Assembly (NCBI RefSeq): GCF_004168625.1
Contig: NZ_SDWW01000008.1
Coordinates: 53,449-117,448, forward strand
From: Pengzhenrongella frigida
Lineage (GTDB): Bacteria > Actinomycetota > Actinomycetes > Actinomycetales > Cellulomonadaceae
Direction of reading: 5' to 3'
DNA length: 64,000 bases
The notes beneath the pieces were generated by a model. It was given only the letters and a program-made list of their open reading frames with translations. It was not told the origin of the DNA and searched no databases. A program made the position numbers and the translations under genes. The stretch's first letter is position 1. Each line of letters begins with the position of its first letter. Positions 43,073-51,952 of the stretch are shown here, in pieces.

Positions 43073-43959
43073 TGGCGACGATGACCGCGCCTCCCCTGAG
43101 CCCGACGTCCCCGCGCCCGGAGGGCTCGCGCAAGCGGCCCAGCCTGGACCGGGCCAGCTGGCTCACGTACGTGATCGCGTTCGCCCTGGTCGGCATCTGC
43201 ATCGGGCCGGTGCTGTACATCATCATCGGCGGCTTCCGGACGAACGCCGAGATCACCACCGACCCGTCGGGCTGGCCGAGCACGTGGCAGTTCGTCAACT
43301 ACGCCGAGGTCCTGGAGAGCTCGATCTTCTGGCGCCAGGTCGCCAACTCGGTCATCTGCGGTGTGTTCACCACGCTCGGCGTCGTCGTCCTGGGGGTGGC
43401 GGCCAGCTTCGTGCTCGCCCGCTACAACTTCTCGGGTCGCAACGCGATGTACGCACTCTTCGCCGCCGGGCTGATGTTCCCGATGACGGTCGCGATCACC
43501 CCGCTGTACATCATGATCCGGGGCCTGGGCCTGAGCGACAGCCTGGCCGGCATCATCCTGCCGCAGGTCGCGTTCGCCCTGCCGACCACGATCATCATCC
43601 TGGTGCCGTTCCTTCGGGCCATCCCCAAGGAGCTCGAGGAGGCCGCGGCGATCGACGGCGCGAGCCGGCTCGGGTTCTTCTTCCGGATGGTCGTGCCGCT
43701 CTCGCTCCCGGGGGTCGTGACGGTCGGGATCCTGGCCTTCATCGCGAGCTGGAACAGCTACATGCTCCCGCTGTTCATCCTCAACAACGAGTCGATGTAC
43801 ACGCTGCCGCTCGGGGTCCAGGCCTTCGCCTCGCAGTACTCGGTGGACACCGCCAGGGTCCTCGCGTTCACGTCCCTGTCGATGATCCCCGCGCTGGTGT
43901 TCTTCTCGCTCTTCGAGCGACGGATCATCGGCGGCCTGTCCGGCGCCGTCAAGGGCTGA
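43072..43959 (+). CDS. Xylo-oligosaccharide ABC transporter permease, MalG-like (BxlG-like)
   Basis: 295 residues, six membrane segments, EAA loop IPKELEEAAAIDGASRLGFF and the terminal GGLSGAVKG of MalG-class permeases. The ATG overlaps the previous stop by one base, with GGAAAG upstream. It is followed after 116 bp by the GH3 gene; no strong hairpin was noticed in that gap, so the glycosidases are probably co-transcribed. Confidence 0.93.
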   Translation: MATMTAPPLSPTSPRPEGSRKRPSLDRASWLTYVIAFALVGICIGPVLYIIIGGFRTNAEITTDPSGWPSTWQFVNYAEVLESSIFWRQVANSVICGVFTTLGVVVLGVAASFVLARYNFSGRNAMYALFAAGLMFPMTVAITPLYIMIRGLGLSDSLAGIILPQVAFALPTTIIILVPFLRAIPKELEEAAAIDGASRLGFFFRMVVPLSLPGVVTVGILAFIASWNSYMLPLFILNNESMYTLPLGVQAFASQYSVDTARVLAFTSLSMIPALVFFSLFERRIIGGLSGAVKG

Positions 43960-44075
43960 GGCCCGAGCCCGACGACGGCGGACGCACCGCCGCCGTCGGG
44001 CAGACCCCGCACGCCACCACCGCTCCCCTGCCCCTGTTGGACGCCCGCGCGTCACGACGAAAGAGAAGGCCACCC

Positions 44076-46520
44076 GTGTTCGACGCCGCCCCCGCCCTGC
44101 CCCGCGTGTCCGAGCGCGTGCGTGCGCTCCACGCGCAGATGACCCTCGAAGAGAAGCTGGCCCAGCTCGTCGGCTACTGGCTCGACCAGAACGGCACGGT
44201 CGCGCCGATGCAGTCCGAGATGGCCGCCGGCCAGCTGGGCTCCAGCGCCCTGGGCGAGATCACCGAGCACGGCATCGGGCACTACACCCGCGTGTACGGC
44301 ACCCGCCCGGTGGACCCGGCCGAGCGCGCCGCCTGGCTGTGGGCCGAGCAGCGCCGCCTCAAGCGCGAGACGCGGCTGGGGATCCCCGCCCTGATCCACG
44401 AGGAGTGCCTCACCGGCCTGGCCGCGTGGAAGGCCGCCACCTACCCGACCCCGCTCGCGTGGGGTGCGTCGTTCGACCCCGAGCTGGTCCAGCGCAGTGC
44501 GCGGGCGATCGGCGACTCGATGCACCAGCTCGGCATCCACCAGGGCCTGGCCCCGGTCCTCGACGTCATTCGCGACCCGCGCTGGGGCCGGGTCGACGAG
44601 TGCATCGGCGAGGACCCGTACCTGGTCGGCACCATCGGCACCTCCTACGTCCGCGGCCTGCAGGAGGCCGGGGTGCACGCCACGCTCAAGCACTTCGTCG
44701 GCTACTCGGGCTCCCGGTCCGGCCGCAACCACGCGCCCGTGAGCGCGGGTCCCCGTGAGGTCGCCGACGTCTTCCTCCCGCCGTTCGAGATGGCGGTCCT
44801 CGACGGCGGCGCCCGGTCGGTGATGAACTCCTACAACGACGTCGACGGCGTGCCGATGGCGGCGAACACCGAGTACCTCACGACCATCCTGCGCGAGCGG
44901 TGGGGCTTCGACGGCGTCGTCGTGGCGGACTACTTCGCGGTCGCCTTCCTGCAGGTCATGCACGCGATCGCCGCCGACCGCGGCGAGGCGGCCGCGCTCG
45001 CGCTCGAGGCCGGCATCGACATCGAGCTGCCCACCGGGGACGCCTACCTGCAGCCGCTGGCGGACCGGGTCCGCGCCGGCGCGCTCGACGAGGCGTTCGT
45101 CGACCGGGCCGTGCTGCGGGCGCTGGCGCAGAAGGAGGAGCTGGGCCTGCTCGACCCCGAGGCGTTCGAGGACGAGCCGCCGAGCGCGATCGACCTCAAC
45201 TCCGCCACGCACCAGCGGCTGGCCCGCCGCCTCGCCGAGGAGTCCGTGGTCCTGCTGTCGAACGACGGCCTGCTGCCGCTGAACCGGCCGGAGCGGGCGC
45301 CGGGGCGCATCGCCGTCGTCGGCCCCAACGCCCATCGCGCCGAGGCGCTGATGGGCTGCTACTCGTTCGCCAACCACGTGCTGGCCCACAATCCCGAGGT
45401 CCCGATCGGGTTCGAGATCCCGACTGTCCTGGAGGCGCTCGGCACGGCGTTCGCCGACGTCGGGCGGCGCCAGCCCGAGCTGGTGTTCGCCGAGGGCTGC
45501 ACCGTCGAGGGTGACGACACCTCCGGGTTCGCAGCCGCCGTCGCCGCCACCCGGGACGCCGACGTCGCCGTCGTCGTCGTCGGTGACCAGGCCGGCTTGT
45601 TCGGCCGCGGCACCGTGGGCGAGGGGAACGACTCGGAGTCGCTCGAGCTGCCGGGCGTGCAGCGTCAGCTCGTCGAGGCGCTGCTGGCGACCGGTACGCC
45701 GGTGGTCATGGTGCTGCTCACCGGGCGCCCGTACGCGATCGGCTGGGCGCTCGACGGCGCCGGTCAGACGGCGAAGCCGGGCGCGGTGCTGCAGGCGTTC
45801 TTCCCGGGCGAGGGCGGCGGGCTGGCCATCGCCGACGTCCTGACCGGGCGGGTGAACCCGTCGGGGCGCCTGCCGGTGTCGATGCCGCGGTCGACCGGCG
45901 CACAGCCGTACTCCTACCTCCAGCCGATCCTCGGGGGGCCGTCCGACGTGACATCGACCGACCCGACGCCGCTGCGCCCGTTCGGCTTCGGCCTGTCGTA
46001 CACCCAGTTCACCTACACCGATCTTGTGGTCGACCCGTCGGTCGAGGCCGGCGGCACGTTCACCGCCACGGTCACCGTGACGAACACGGGCACCGCGGCG
46101 GGCACCGACGTCGTCCAGCTGTACGGGCACGACGTGCTCGGCTCGCTCCCCCGGCCCGTGGCGGCACTGCTCGGTTACGCGCGCGTCGAGCTCGAGGCCG
46201 GGCTGTCCAGCCGCGTGACGTTCTCGGTGCCGACCACCCGGTTCGCGTTCTCCGACCGCCGGGTCGTCAGGATCGTCGAGCCCGGCGACGTCGAGGTGTG
46301 GGTCGGTGCGCACGCCGCGGCGTCCCTCGCCCGCACGAGCATCACGGAGTCCACCGGCGGCGTGATCTCGAACGGCAAGGCCACCGAGAAGCGGGAGATC
46401 CCGGGGACTGCCACGGCCCGCGCCGTCGTCGCGATCACGGGCACCGTGCACGAGGTCACCACGGCCGACCAGCGCTGGGTCGAGGTCAAGGCGGTCGAGG
46501 CGGCGGTGCTGGCGTCGTGA
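44076..46520 (+). CDS. Glycoside hydrolase family 3 beta-xylosidase/beta-glucosidase
   Basis: 814 residues from a GTG with AAGAGAAGG upstream. The catalytic nucleophile is Asp285 in GFDGVVVADYFA. Other GH3 barrel motifs are DPRWGRVDECIGEDPYLVG and TLKHFVGYSGSRSGRNHAP. The C-terminal alpha/beta sandwich contains NGRPYAIGWAL-type and GEGGGLAIADVLTGRVNPSG motifs and a fibronectin-III-like end (FGLSYTQFTYTDL). No signal peptide, so it hydrolyses imported xylo-oligosaccharides in the cytoplasm. The stop overlaps the GH43 start. Xylosidase is favoured over glucosidase by context. Confidence 0.93.
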   Translation: MFDAAPALPRVSERVRALHAQMTLEEKLAQLVGYWLDQNGTVAPMQSEMAAGQLGSSALGEITEHGIGHYTRVYGTRPVDPAERAAWLWAEQRRLKRETRLGIPALIHEECLTGLAAWKAATYPTPLAWGASFDPELVQRSARAIGDSMHQLGIHQGLAPVLDVIRDPRWGRVDECIGEDPYLVGTIGTSYVRGLQEAGVHATLKHFVGYSGSRSGRNHAPVSAGPREVADVFLPPFEMAVLDGGARSVMNSYNDVDGVPMAANTEYLTTILRERWGFDGVVVADYFAVAFLQVMHAIAADRGEAAALALEAGIDIELPTGDAYLQPLADRVRAGALDEAFVDRAVLRALAQKEELGLLDPEAFEDEPPSAIDLNSATHQRLARRLAEESVVLLSNDGLLPLNRPERAPGRIAVVGPNAHRAEALMGCYSFANHVLAHNPEVPIGFEIPTVLEALGTAFADVGRRQPELVFAEGCTVEGDDTSGFAAAVAATRDADVAVVVVGDQAGLFGRGTVGEGNDSESLELPGVQRQLVEALLATGTPVVMVLLTGRPYAIGWALDGAGQTAKPGAVLQAFFPGEGGGLAIADVLTGRVNPSGRLPVSMPRSTGAQPYSYLQPILGGPSDVTSTDPTPLRPFGFGLSYTQFTYTDLVVDPSVEAGGTFTATVTVTNTGTAAGTDVVQLYGHDVLGSLPRPVAALLGYARVELEAGLSSRVTFSVPTTRFAFSDRRVVRIVEPGDVEVWVGAHAAASLARTSITESTGGVISNGKATEKREIPGTATARAVVAITGTVHEVTTADQRWVEVKAVEAAVLAS

Positions 46521-48133
46521 CGGTTGCGCGCAACCCCCTGCTGCCCGGGTGCTACCCCGACCCGACGATCTGCCGCGTCGGGCCGGACTACTACCTCGTG
46601 ACGTCGACCTTCGAGTACGCGCCCGGCCTGCCGGTCTTCCACAGCGTCGACCTGGTGAGCTGGGAGCAGATCGGCCACGTCGTCGACCGGCCCGGCCAGC
46701 TCGACTTCGCCGGGATCGGCTCCTCCGGTGGGCTGTACGCGCCCACGCTGAGGCACCACGACGGCGTCTTCTGGTTGATCTGCACGCTCGTGACCCGGCA
46801 GGACGACGCCCGGGACGGCAACTTCGTCATGACCGCGACCGACCCGGCCGGTCCGTGGTCCGACCCGGTGTGGCTCGACGCCGACGGCATCGACCCGTCG
46901 ATCTTCTTCGACGACGACGGTCGGGTCTGGGTGCACGGCACCCGGCTGGCCCGCGAACCCGCGTGGCACGACCAGACCGAGGTGTGGGTGCGGGAGCTCG
47001 ACCGCCGGACCATGACGCTCGTCGGACCGGAGCACGTGGTCTGGAACGGTGCCCTGAAGGACGTCGTGTGGGCGGAGGCGCCGCACCTGTACAAGGTGGA
47101 GGGCACGTACTACCTCCTGGCGGCAGAGGGCGGCACCGAGTTCCACCACGCCGTCTCGGTCGCACGGGCCGACTCGGTCACGGGCCCGTACACGGGCAAC
47201 AAGGGCAACCCGATCCTCACCCACCGGCACCTGGGCCGGGAGTCCGACGTCGTGGGCACCGGGCACGCCGACCTCGTCCAGGCCGTGGACGGCAGCTGGT
47301 GGGCCGTCCTGCTGGGGATGCGCCCGTACGGCGGCTACCACTACAACCTCGGCCGCGAGACGTTCCTCGTGCCCGTCACGTGGGAAGACGGCTGGCCGGT
47401 GTTCGCCCCGGGGGTGGGGCGGGTCCCCACCGAGGTCGACGTGCCGTTCGCCGGGCCGGTGCACCTCGGCCTCGCCCAGGGCGGCGCCTCCGGGGTGGTC
47501 CCGCCCGGTGACCTGCGGTGGACGTCGCTGCGCCGGCCGGCCGCCGAGTTCGCATCCGCGTCCGGTGACGGCTGGGACCTGACGATGCGACCGACCACGC
47601 TGGCCGACCCGGAGACCCCGGCGTTCCTCGGCGTGCGCCAGCAGCACATGGACCTCGACGTGCGCGCGACCGTGCGGGCCGACCTCGCCGACGGGGAGGA
47701 CGTCGGCCTCGCCGTGCGCCAGTCGGAGGACGACCACGTGCGGGTGTTCGTCACCGGCACCGCCGGCACCGCCAGCACAGACGACACCGCCGGCACAGAC
47801 GGCACCGCTGGCACAGACGACGAGGCGCGCAGGGTCGTGGCCGTGCTTCGCCGGGCCGGCGTCGAGACCACGCTCGGCGAGCTGACCCTCACGGGGGCCG
47901 CCGACGCGCCGGTGACGCTGACCGTGAGCGCCCGGGGCCAGGACTACGCCCTGCTCGCCGGCGTCGCCGGTGACGAACCGCGACCGGTCGCGGTCGCCGA
48001 CGCGCGCACGCTGGACAGCGGCGCGACCGGGGGGTTCCTCGGGTTGTGGATCGGCGTGTACGCGACCAGCAACGGCCGCCCGACGGCGACGATCGCGCAG
48101 GTGCAGCGGTTCGAGTACGTCCCGGCGACATGA
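46517..48133 (+). CDS. Glycoside hydrolase family 43 beta-xylosidase / arabinofuranosidase
   Basis: 538 residues from a GTG overlapping the GH3 stop. All three GH43 catalytic residues are visible: base Asp15 (CYPDPTICR), pKa-tuning Asp126 (DADGIDPSIF) and acid Glu187 (VVWAEAPHLY). A C-terminal beta-sandwich domain (about 330-538) resembles the GH43_C2 domain of beta-xylosidases and is interrupted by a Thr/Ala/Gly/Asp repeat near residues 414-434. No export signal is visible. It probably releases xylose or arabinose from imported oligosaccharides. The stop overlaps the GH10 start (ATGA). Confidence 0.93.
   Translation: MTVARNPLLPGCYPDPTICRVGPDYYLVTSTFEYAPGLPVFHSVDLVSWEQIGHVVDRPGQLDFAGIGSSGGLYAPTLRHHDGVFWLICTLVTRQDDARDGNFVMTATDPAGPWSDPVWLDADGIDPSIFFDDDGRVWVHGTRLAREPAWHDQTEVWVRELDRRTMTLVGPEHVVWNGALKDVVWAEAPHLYKVEGTYYLLAAEGGTEFHHAVSVARADSVTGPYTGNKGNPILTHRHLGRESDVVGTGHADLVQAVDGSWWAVLLGMRPYGGYHYNLGRETFLVPVTWEDGWPVFAPGVGRVPTEVDVPFAGPVHLGLAQGGASGVVPPGDLRWTSLRRPAAEFASASGDGWDLTMRPTTLADPETPAFLGVRQQHMDLDVRATVRADLADGEDVGLAVRQSEDDHVRVFVTGTAGTASTDDTAGTDGTAGTDDEARRVVAVLRRAGVETTLGELTLTGAADAPVTLTVSARGQDYALLAGVAGDEPRPVAVADARTLDSGATGGFLGLWIGVYATSNGRPTATIAQVQRFEYVPAT
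47750..47825 (+). repeat. In-frame low-complexity tandem repeat inside the GH43 gene
   Basis: Imperfect copies of a word close to ACCGCCGGCACAGACG recur here and encode repeated Thr-Ala-Gly-Thr-Asp units (TAGTASTDDTAGTDGTAGTD). The number of copies can probably vary by slippage without changing the frame when whole codons are gained or lost. It lies in a surface-loop position of the C-terminal sandwich, away from the active site. Confidence 0.7.
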
Positions 48134-49383
48134 GTCCGGCCCACGCGATGCGGCACCGCATCGGCGAGGCGACGGTCACGGTGCTGCGCGCGGACGGCCG
48201 ACCGCTGGCCGGTCTCGAGGTCACGGTCGCGCAGCGTCGGCACGCGTTCGGGATCGGCAACATCGGGTTCGACCTCATCCCGCTCGCCAACGGGGAGCCC
48301 TCGGCGCCCGGGTCCGCGGGCGCGTCTGCGGTCGGTGGGCTCGAGCACCTGGCCGACCTGTGGTTGGACGTCTTCAACACCGCGACGCTCCCGTTCTACT
48401 GGGGTCGGTTCGAACCGCAGCGCGGACGGCCAGACACCGAACGACTGCGCCGCACGGCGCAGTGGTTCGTCGAGCGCGGGGTCGCGGTCAAGGGCCATCC
48501 GCTGGTGTGGCACACGGTGACCGCGCCCTGGCTGCTCGACCTGTCCACGGACGAGATCGAGCAGGCCCAGCGGGACCGCATCCGCCGCGACGTGAGCGAG
48601 TTCGCCGGGCTGATCGACACCTGGGACGCGATGAACGAGGCGGTGATCATGCCGATCTTCGACAAGGAGGACAACGGCATCACCCGCCTGTGCCGTCGCA
48701 ACGGCCGCATCCCGACCGTGCGGCTCGCGTTCGAGGAGGCCCACGGGGCGAACCCGGGCGCCACGCTGCTGCTCAACGACTTCGACCTGTCGTCCGCCTA
48801 CGAGTGCCTCATCGAGGGCGTGCTCGAGGCCGGCGTCCAGATCGACGTCATCGGCCTGCAGAGCCACATGCACCAGGGGTACTGGGGCGAGGAGAAGACC
48901 CTCGCGATCCTCGACCGGTTCGCGCGCTACGGCCTGCCGATCCACTTCACCGAGACCACGCTCCTCTCGGGGCACCTGATGCCGCCCGAGATCAAGGACC
49001 TCAACGACTACCAGCTCCCGGCGTGGCCGTCGACGCCCGACGGCGAGGCGCGGCAGGCCGACGAGGTGGTGCGCCACTACACGACCCTGGCCGCCCACCC
49101 CGCCGTCCAGGCCGTCACCTACTGGGGGCTGACCGACGACGGCGCCTGGCTGGGGGCGCCCGGCGGGCTCGTGCGGGCCGACGGGACACCGAAGCCGGCC
49201 TATGACGCGCTGCGGGCCCTGGTCAAGGACGCGTGGTGGCTCGCCCCGACCAGGATGACGACCGACGACGTCGGCCGCGTCACCGTCCGCGGCTGGCTCG
49301 GCGACTACGAGCTCGCCGTCGGCGGTACGACGCAGGGGTTCGCCCTGACCGGCGCGGGCGAGGTCGAGATCCGGCTCGAGTGA
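48130..49383 (+). CDS. Glycoside hydrolase family 10 endo-1,4-beta-xylanase, cytoplasmic
   Basis: 417 residues. GH10 motifs include KGHPLVWHTVTAPWL, the acid/base Glu170 in WDAMNEAV, and the nucleophile Glu275 in IHFTETTLL. Also NDFD (216-219) and TYWGLTDDGAW. There is a short N-terminal beta-sandwich-like segment (about 10-60) before the barrel and no signal peptide, placing the enzyme inside the cell. It is last in the xylan operon, coupled by ATGA to GH43. Intracellular GH10 enzymes usually cut short xylo-oligosaccharides, which suits the importer. Confidence 0.92.
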   Translation: MSPAHAMRHRIGEATVTVLRADGRPLAGLEVTVAQRRHAFGIGNIGFDLIPLANGEPSAPGSAGASAVGGLEHLADLWLDVFNTATLPFYWGRFEPQRGRPDTERLRRTAQWFVERGVAVKGHPLVWHTVTAPWLLDLSTDEIEQAQRDRIRRDVSEFAGLIDTWDAMNEAVIMPIFDKEDNGITRLCRRNGRIPTVRLAFEEAHGANPGATLLLNDFDLSSAYECLIEGVLEAGVQIDVIGLQSHMHQGYWGEEKTLAILDRFARYGLPIHFTETTLLSGHLMPPEIKDLNDYQLPAWPSTPDGEARQADEVVRHYTTLAAHPAVQAVTYWGLTDDGAWLGAPGGLVRADGTPKPAYDALRALVKDAWWLAPTRMTTDDVGRVTVRGWLGDYELAVGGTTQGFALTGAGEVEIRLE

Positions 49384-49454
49384 ACCTCTGCCCGGCCCGG
49401 ATCACCCGCGGCGCTCGACGGCGCATCCTGGGTTCCGAGACGAGCCGCAGGGCG

Positions 49455-50315
49455 TCAGTCCGGGCACCTCTGGAGGAGCCGATCAATCTCCGTCGCCCGA
49501 TTGCTGGTGTCGTTGCGCCGCTGCGCCCGCCTCACGACCGTGCTCTTCAGGTCGAGCAGGCGGGCGCGTAGCTCCGGACCAAGCGCGTCGCAGTCGTCCC
49601 CGATCGTGGCGGCGAGGGCTCGGATCCCCATCTCTTGGGTGAAGCCACGTGCCCCGAACATCGCTTCGGCCACCTGCGTGGCCCTGCCGGGGTCGCGATG
49701 GGTGGAGGCCCACGCGAACCCGGCGAGGCGCATCCCCTCGTCCTGGCTCGCGAGGTGCCCGGCGAGATCGAACTCCGGCTGGTCGCGCAGGTCCTCAGCC
49801 ATCTCGTTCCACGCATCGGTCTGCTCCGTGTCGCGCTCGGAGGTTCTCGCCTTGAGATCGCGGCGGACTCGCTCGTACCTGGCCGCGGCCGCCAGCGCGT
49901 CCCGGGCCTCGCTCTTCGCGGCCGTGGCCGTCTCGTTGGCGCGGCCCGCCTCGTCGGTCGCCCAGTCCGCCTTCCGCTCGACGAGCTCCAGGCGGCGCTT
50001 CACGGTCAGCCCCGACACGGAGACCTCGGCGAAGAACGCGCTCATCGCGAGCACGACCAGCGCGCCGACGACGACGACCGGCGGGTCGTTCAGCGCCAGG
50101 TGCCGGCAGACCGTCTCCACCTCACCCGCGTCCGTCAGGTGCTGGTCGCAGACGCGGACGAGCGGGAACATCACGAGCAGCGCCGTTGCTCCCAGCACGA
50201 TCACCGCGACGGCGATCCAGTCACCCACGGATCGCTTGGACACGAACTGACGCAGGCTGGCCCGGACCCCAGCCGAGGTCGCGTCGGCGTCGGACGGCGT
50301 CGCGGGCTGGCTCAT
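49455..50315 (-). CDS. Two-helix membrane protein with coiled-coil cytoplasmic domain, unknown function
   Basis: 286 residues. Two hydrophobic segments (about 34-54 and 80-98) enclose a short loop with two cysteines (VRVCDQHLTDAGEVETVCRH), likely exported and able to form a disulfide. A helical, Ala/Glu/Arg-rich stretch (about 110-175) predicts coiled coil, followed by a globular end with several cysteines. No family is recognised. The ATG at 50315 is chosen; a GTG 9 bp upstream is possible. It is convergent with the GH10 gene and divergent from the metallo-hydrolase, with no operon partner. Confidence 0.7.
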   Translation of the reverse strand: MSQPATPSDADATSAGVRASLRQFVSKRSVGDWIAVAVIVLGATALLVMFPLVRVCDQHLTDAGEVETVCRHLALNDPPVVVVGALVVLAMSAFFAEVSVSGLTVKRRLELVERKADWATDEAGRANETATAAKSEARDALAAAARYERVRRDLKARTSERDTEQTDAWNEMAEDLRDQPEFDLAGHLASQDEGMRLAGFAWASTHRDPGRATQVAEAMFGARGFTQEMGIRALAATIGDDCDALGPELRARLLDLKSTVVRRAQRRNDTSNRATEIDRLLQRCPD

Positions 50316-50511
50316 GTGAGTCACCGCCGGTCCCTGCCCATCACGCACCACCCCACGAGACGATGGTCCCGCCAAGCCGGCGAGGTGGCATCCCGGGCGT
50401 ACCTCGACCTGGTCCGTGACCTTCGGCCCTGTGTCCACTCCCGGCGGCGACCGGAGGCTGGAGGTGCCGCGGACCGGTTCAGCCGCACGTCCAGGGAAGG
50501 CAGGCACCGCG

Positions 50512-51849
50512 ATGAGGGCACAGCATCCCCGTGAGATCGCCCCGGGCGTCTACCTGGCCCTCGGTCGAGGCCTGACCAAGACGAACGTCTACCTGGTGCG
50601 ATCCGGTTCCTCCTGCGTGCTCGTCGACGCCGCCTGGCCCGGAAGCGCAGCGGCGATCCGGGCCGCGGTCGAGTCGGTGTGCGGGCGGGGCGCCCGTCCG
50701 AGCGCCATCGTGCTGACCCACCTCCACCCCGATCACGCCGGCTCGGCGCGGGAGCTGGCACACGACTGGGCGGTGCCGGTCTACGTGCACCCCGACGAGC
50801 TGCCGATGGCTGGCCCCGACTACCCCATGGAGTACGCCAACCCGGTGGACCGTCGGCTGAGCGCCGTCCTGCTGCGGGTGCTCCCGGCCAGGTCCAGGGC
50901 GCGGCTGCGGGCGAGGAACGACCTGACCGGCGTGGTGCAGGCGCTCGACTCCCAGGGGGTCGTCCCGGGGCTACCCGAGTGGTCGTCCGTACCGACGCCG
51001 GGTCACACACCGGGCCACGTCGCCCTTCACCGTCCGGGTGACGGCGTCCTGCTCACGGGCGACGCTGTCCTGACCGTGAACGCCAACTCGGTCTGGGACC
51101 TCGTGCGCGGCCAGCAGCGGCTCGCCGGTCCGCCGCGCTACTTCACCTGGAGCTGGGCCGGCGTCACGGAGTCCGTCGCGACCCTGGCCGCACTCGAGCC
51201 ACGAGTGCTGGCGACCGGCCACGGCACCCCGTTGAGCGGCGCCGGGACGGCCGAAGCGCTGCGCTCCCTCGCCGCCGAGCTGGCCGGGGGCAGTTCCCGA
51301 GCGACGTGGCCGCACGTCGACTGGCGAACGAAGACCGGCCTCTTCAAAGCCGTCGACTACACCGCCCGGGTCAGCTACCGGCCTCCACCGGCCGTCTACC
51401 GGCGCGTGCAACGGTGGGCACCGATCGTCACCCGGCTGGGTGTCAGCCCGGACTACGTGGTGACCCTCGAGGTACCGGGCCGCCGTTCCGGCGTGATCCG
51501 GCGGACCAGCCTCGTCCAGGTCGCCCAGGGCTCGGCGCGCTACCTGGTCGCCCTGGCCGGCGAGTCGGAATGGGTCCGCAACGTGCGAGCCGCCCGCGGT
51601 CGCGTCGTCCTCGGTCGGCGGGAGCGGCGGATCGCGACCCTCGTCGAGGTGCCACCGGAGGAGCGAGCTCCGATCATCCGGGCGTACCTCCTCCGGGCCG
51701 GGCGACGCCCGGGCTCGACGGCGGTCGCGAACGAGGCCCGCGGCTACTTCGGCGTGAGCGCAGACCCGAGGCTGGACGAGATCCGGCCGATCGTCGAGCG
51801 CTACCCGGTCTTTCGCGTCGAAGACGGCCGGGACCCGGGTCCGGCCTGA
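50512..51849 (+). CDS. Metallo-beta-lactamase-fold hydrolase fused to a DUF385/F420-type nitroreductase domain
   Basis: 445 residues, two domains. Residues 1 to about 245 are an MBL fold with the metal motif HLHPDH (70-75), later TPGHTPGHVAL, GDAVLT and ATGHGTP. Residues about 320-440 resemble deazaflavin (F420)-dependent nitroreductase/quinone reductase proteins (VPGRRSGVIRRTSLVQVA, YLVALAGESEWVRNVRAARG). MBL enzymes hydrolyse thioesters, lactones or similar esters; the second domain suggests a flavin-cofactor-dependent partner activity or a scavenged binding fold. The ATG is taken for its better upstream context (GGGAAGG). Substrate unknown. Confidence 0.8.
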   Translation: MRAQHPREIAPGVYLALGRGLTKTNVYLVRSGSSCVLVDAAWPGSAAAIRAAVESVCGRGARPSAIVLTHLHPDHAGSARELAHDWAVPVYVHPDELPMAGPDYPMEYANPVDRRLSAVLLRVLPARSRARLRARNDLTGVVQALDSQGVVPGLPEWSSVPTPGHTPGHVALHRPGDGVLLTGDAVLTVNANSVWDLVRGQQRLAGPPRYFTWSWAGVTESVATLAALEPRVLATGHGTPLSGAGTAEALRSLAAELAGGSSRATWPHVDWRTKTGLFKAVDYTARVSYRPPPAVYRRVQRWAPIVTRLGVSPDYVVTLEVPGRRSGVIRRTSLVQVAQGSARYLVALAGESEWVRNVRAARGRVVLGRRERRIATLVEVPPEERAPIIRAYLLRAGRRPGSTAVANEARGYFGVSADPRLDEIRPIVERYPVFRVEDGRDPGPA

Positions 51850-51867
51850 CGGAGGTGCCTTCGTGAA

Positions 51868-51893
51868 AGGATCTGCGCGTGCACGCAGATCCT
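51868..51893. promoter_or_regulatory. Perfect 10-bp inverted repeat upstream of the His-tailed EamA transporter
   Basis: AGGATCTGCG (51868-51877) and CGCAGATCCT (51884-51893) are exact complements separated by 6 nt. The site is 19 bp after the MBL-fusion stop and 60 bp before the transporter start. It could be a terminator of the upstream gene or an operator for a repressor acting on the transporter; the lack of a T-run leaves both open. Confidence 0.6.
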
Positions 51894-51952
51894 CACCCCG
51901 TCCCGCTCGCCACGACGAGCGGGGACGTCGACCTCGCGGGTGACAGAGCGTG

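Noticed and set aside
43047..44075. Open frame running from inside the permease into the GH3 frame, which would make a fusion with the glycosidase
   Set aside because: Its first 340 residues are a frame-shifted shadow of the permease. The GTG at 44076 has a good ribosome-binding site and begins a normal-length GH3 protein.
44052..46451. Very long open frame antisense to the GH3 gene (about 800 codons), and similar long frames antisense to many genes
   Set aside because: In such GC-rich DNA the antisense and alternative frames of real genes stay open. They show Arg/Ala/Gly/His-rich composition, no family motifs and no ribosome-binding sites, while the opposite strand encodes intact catalytic motifs.
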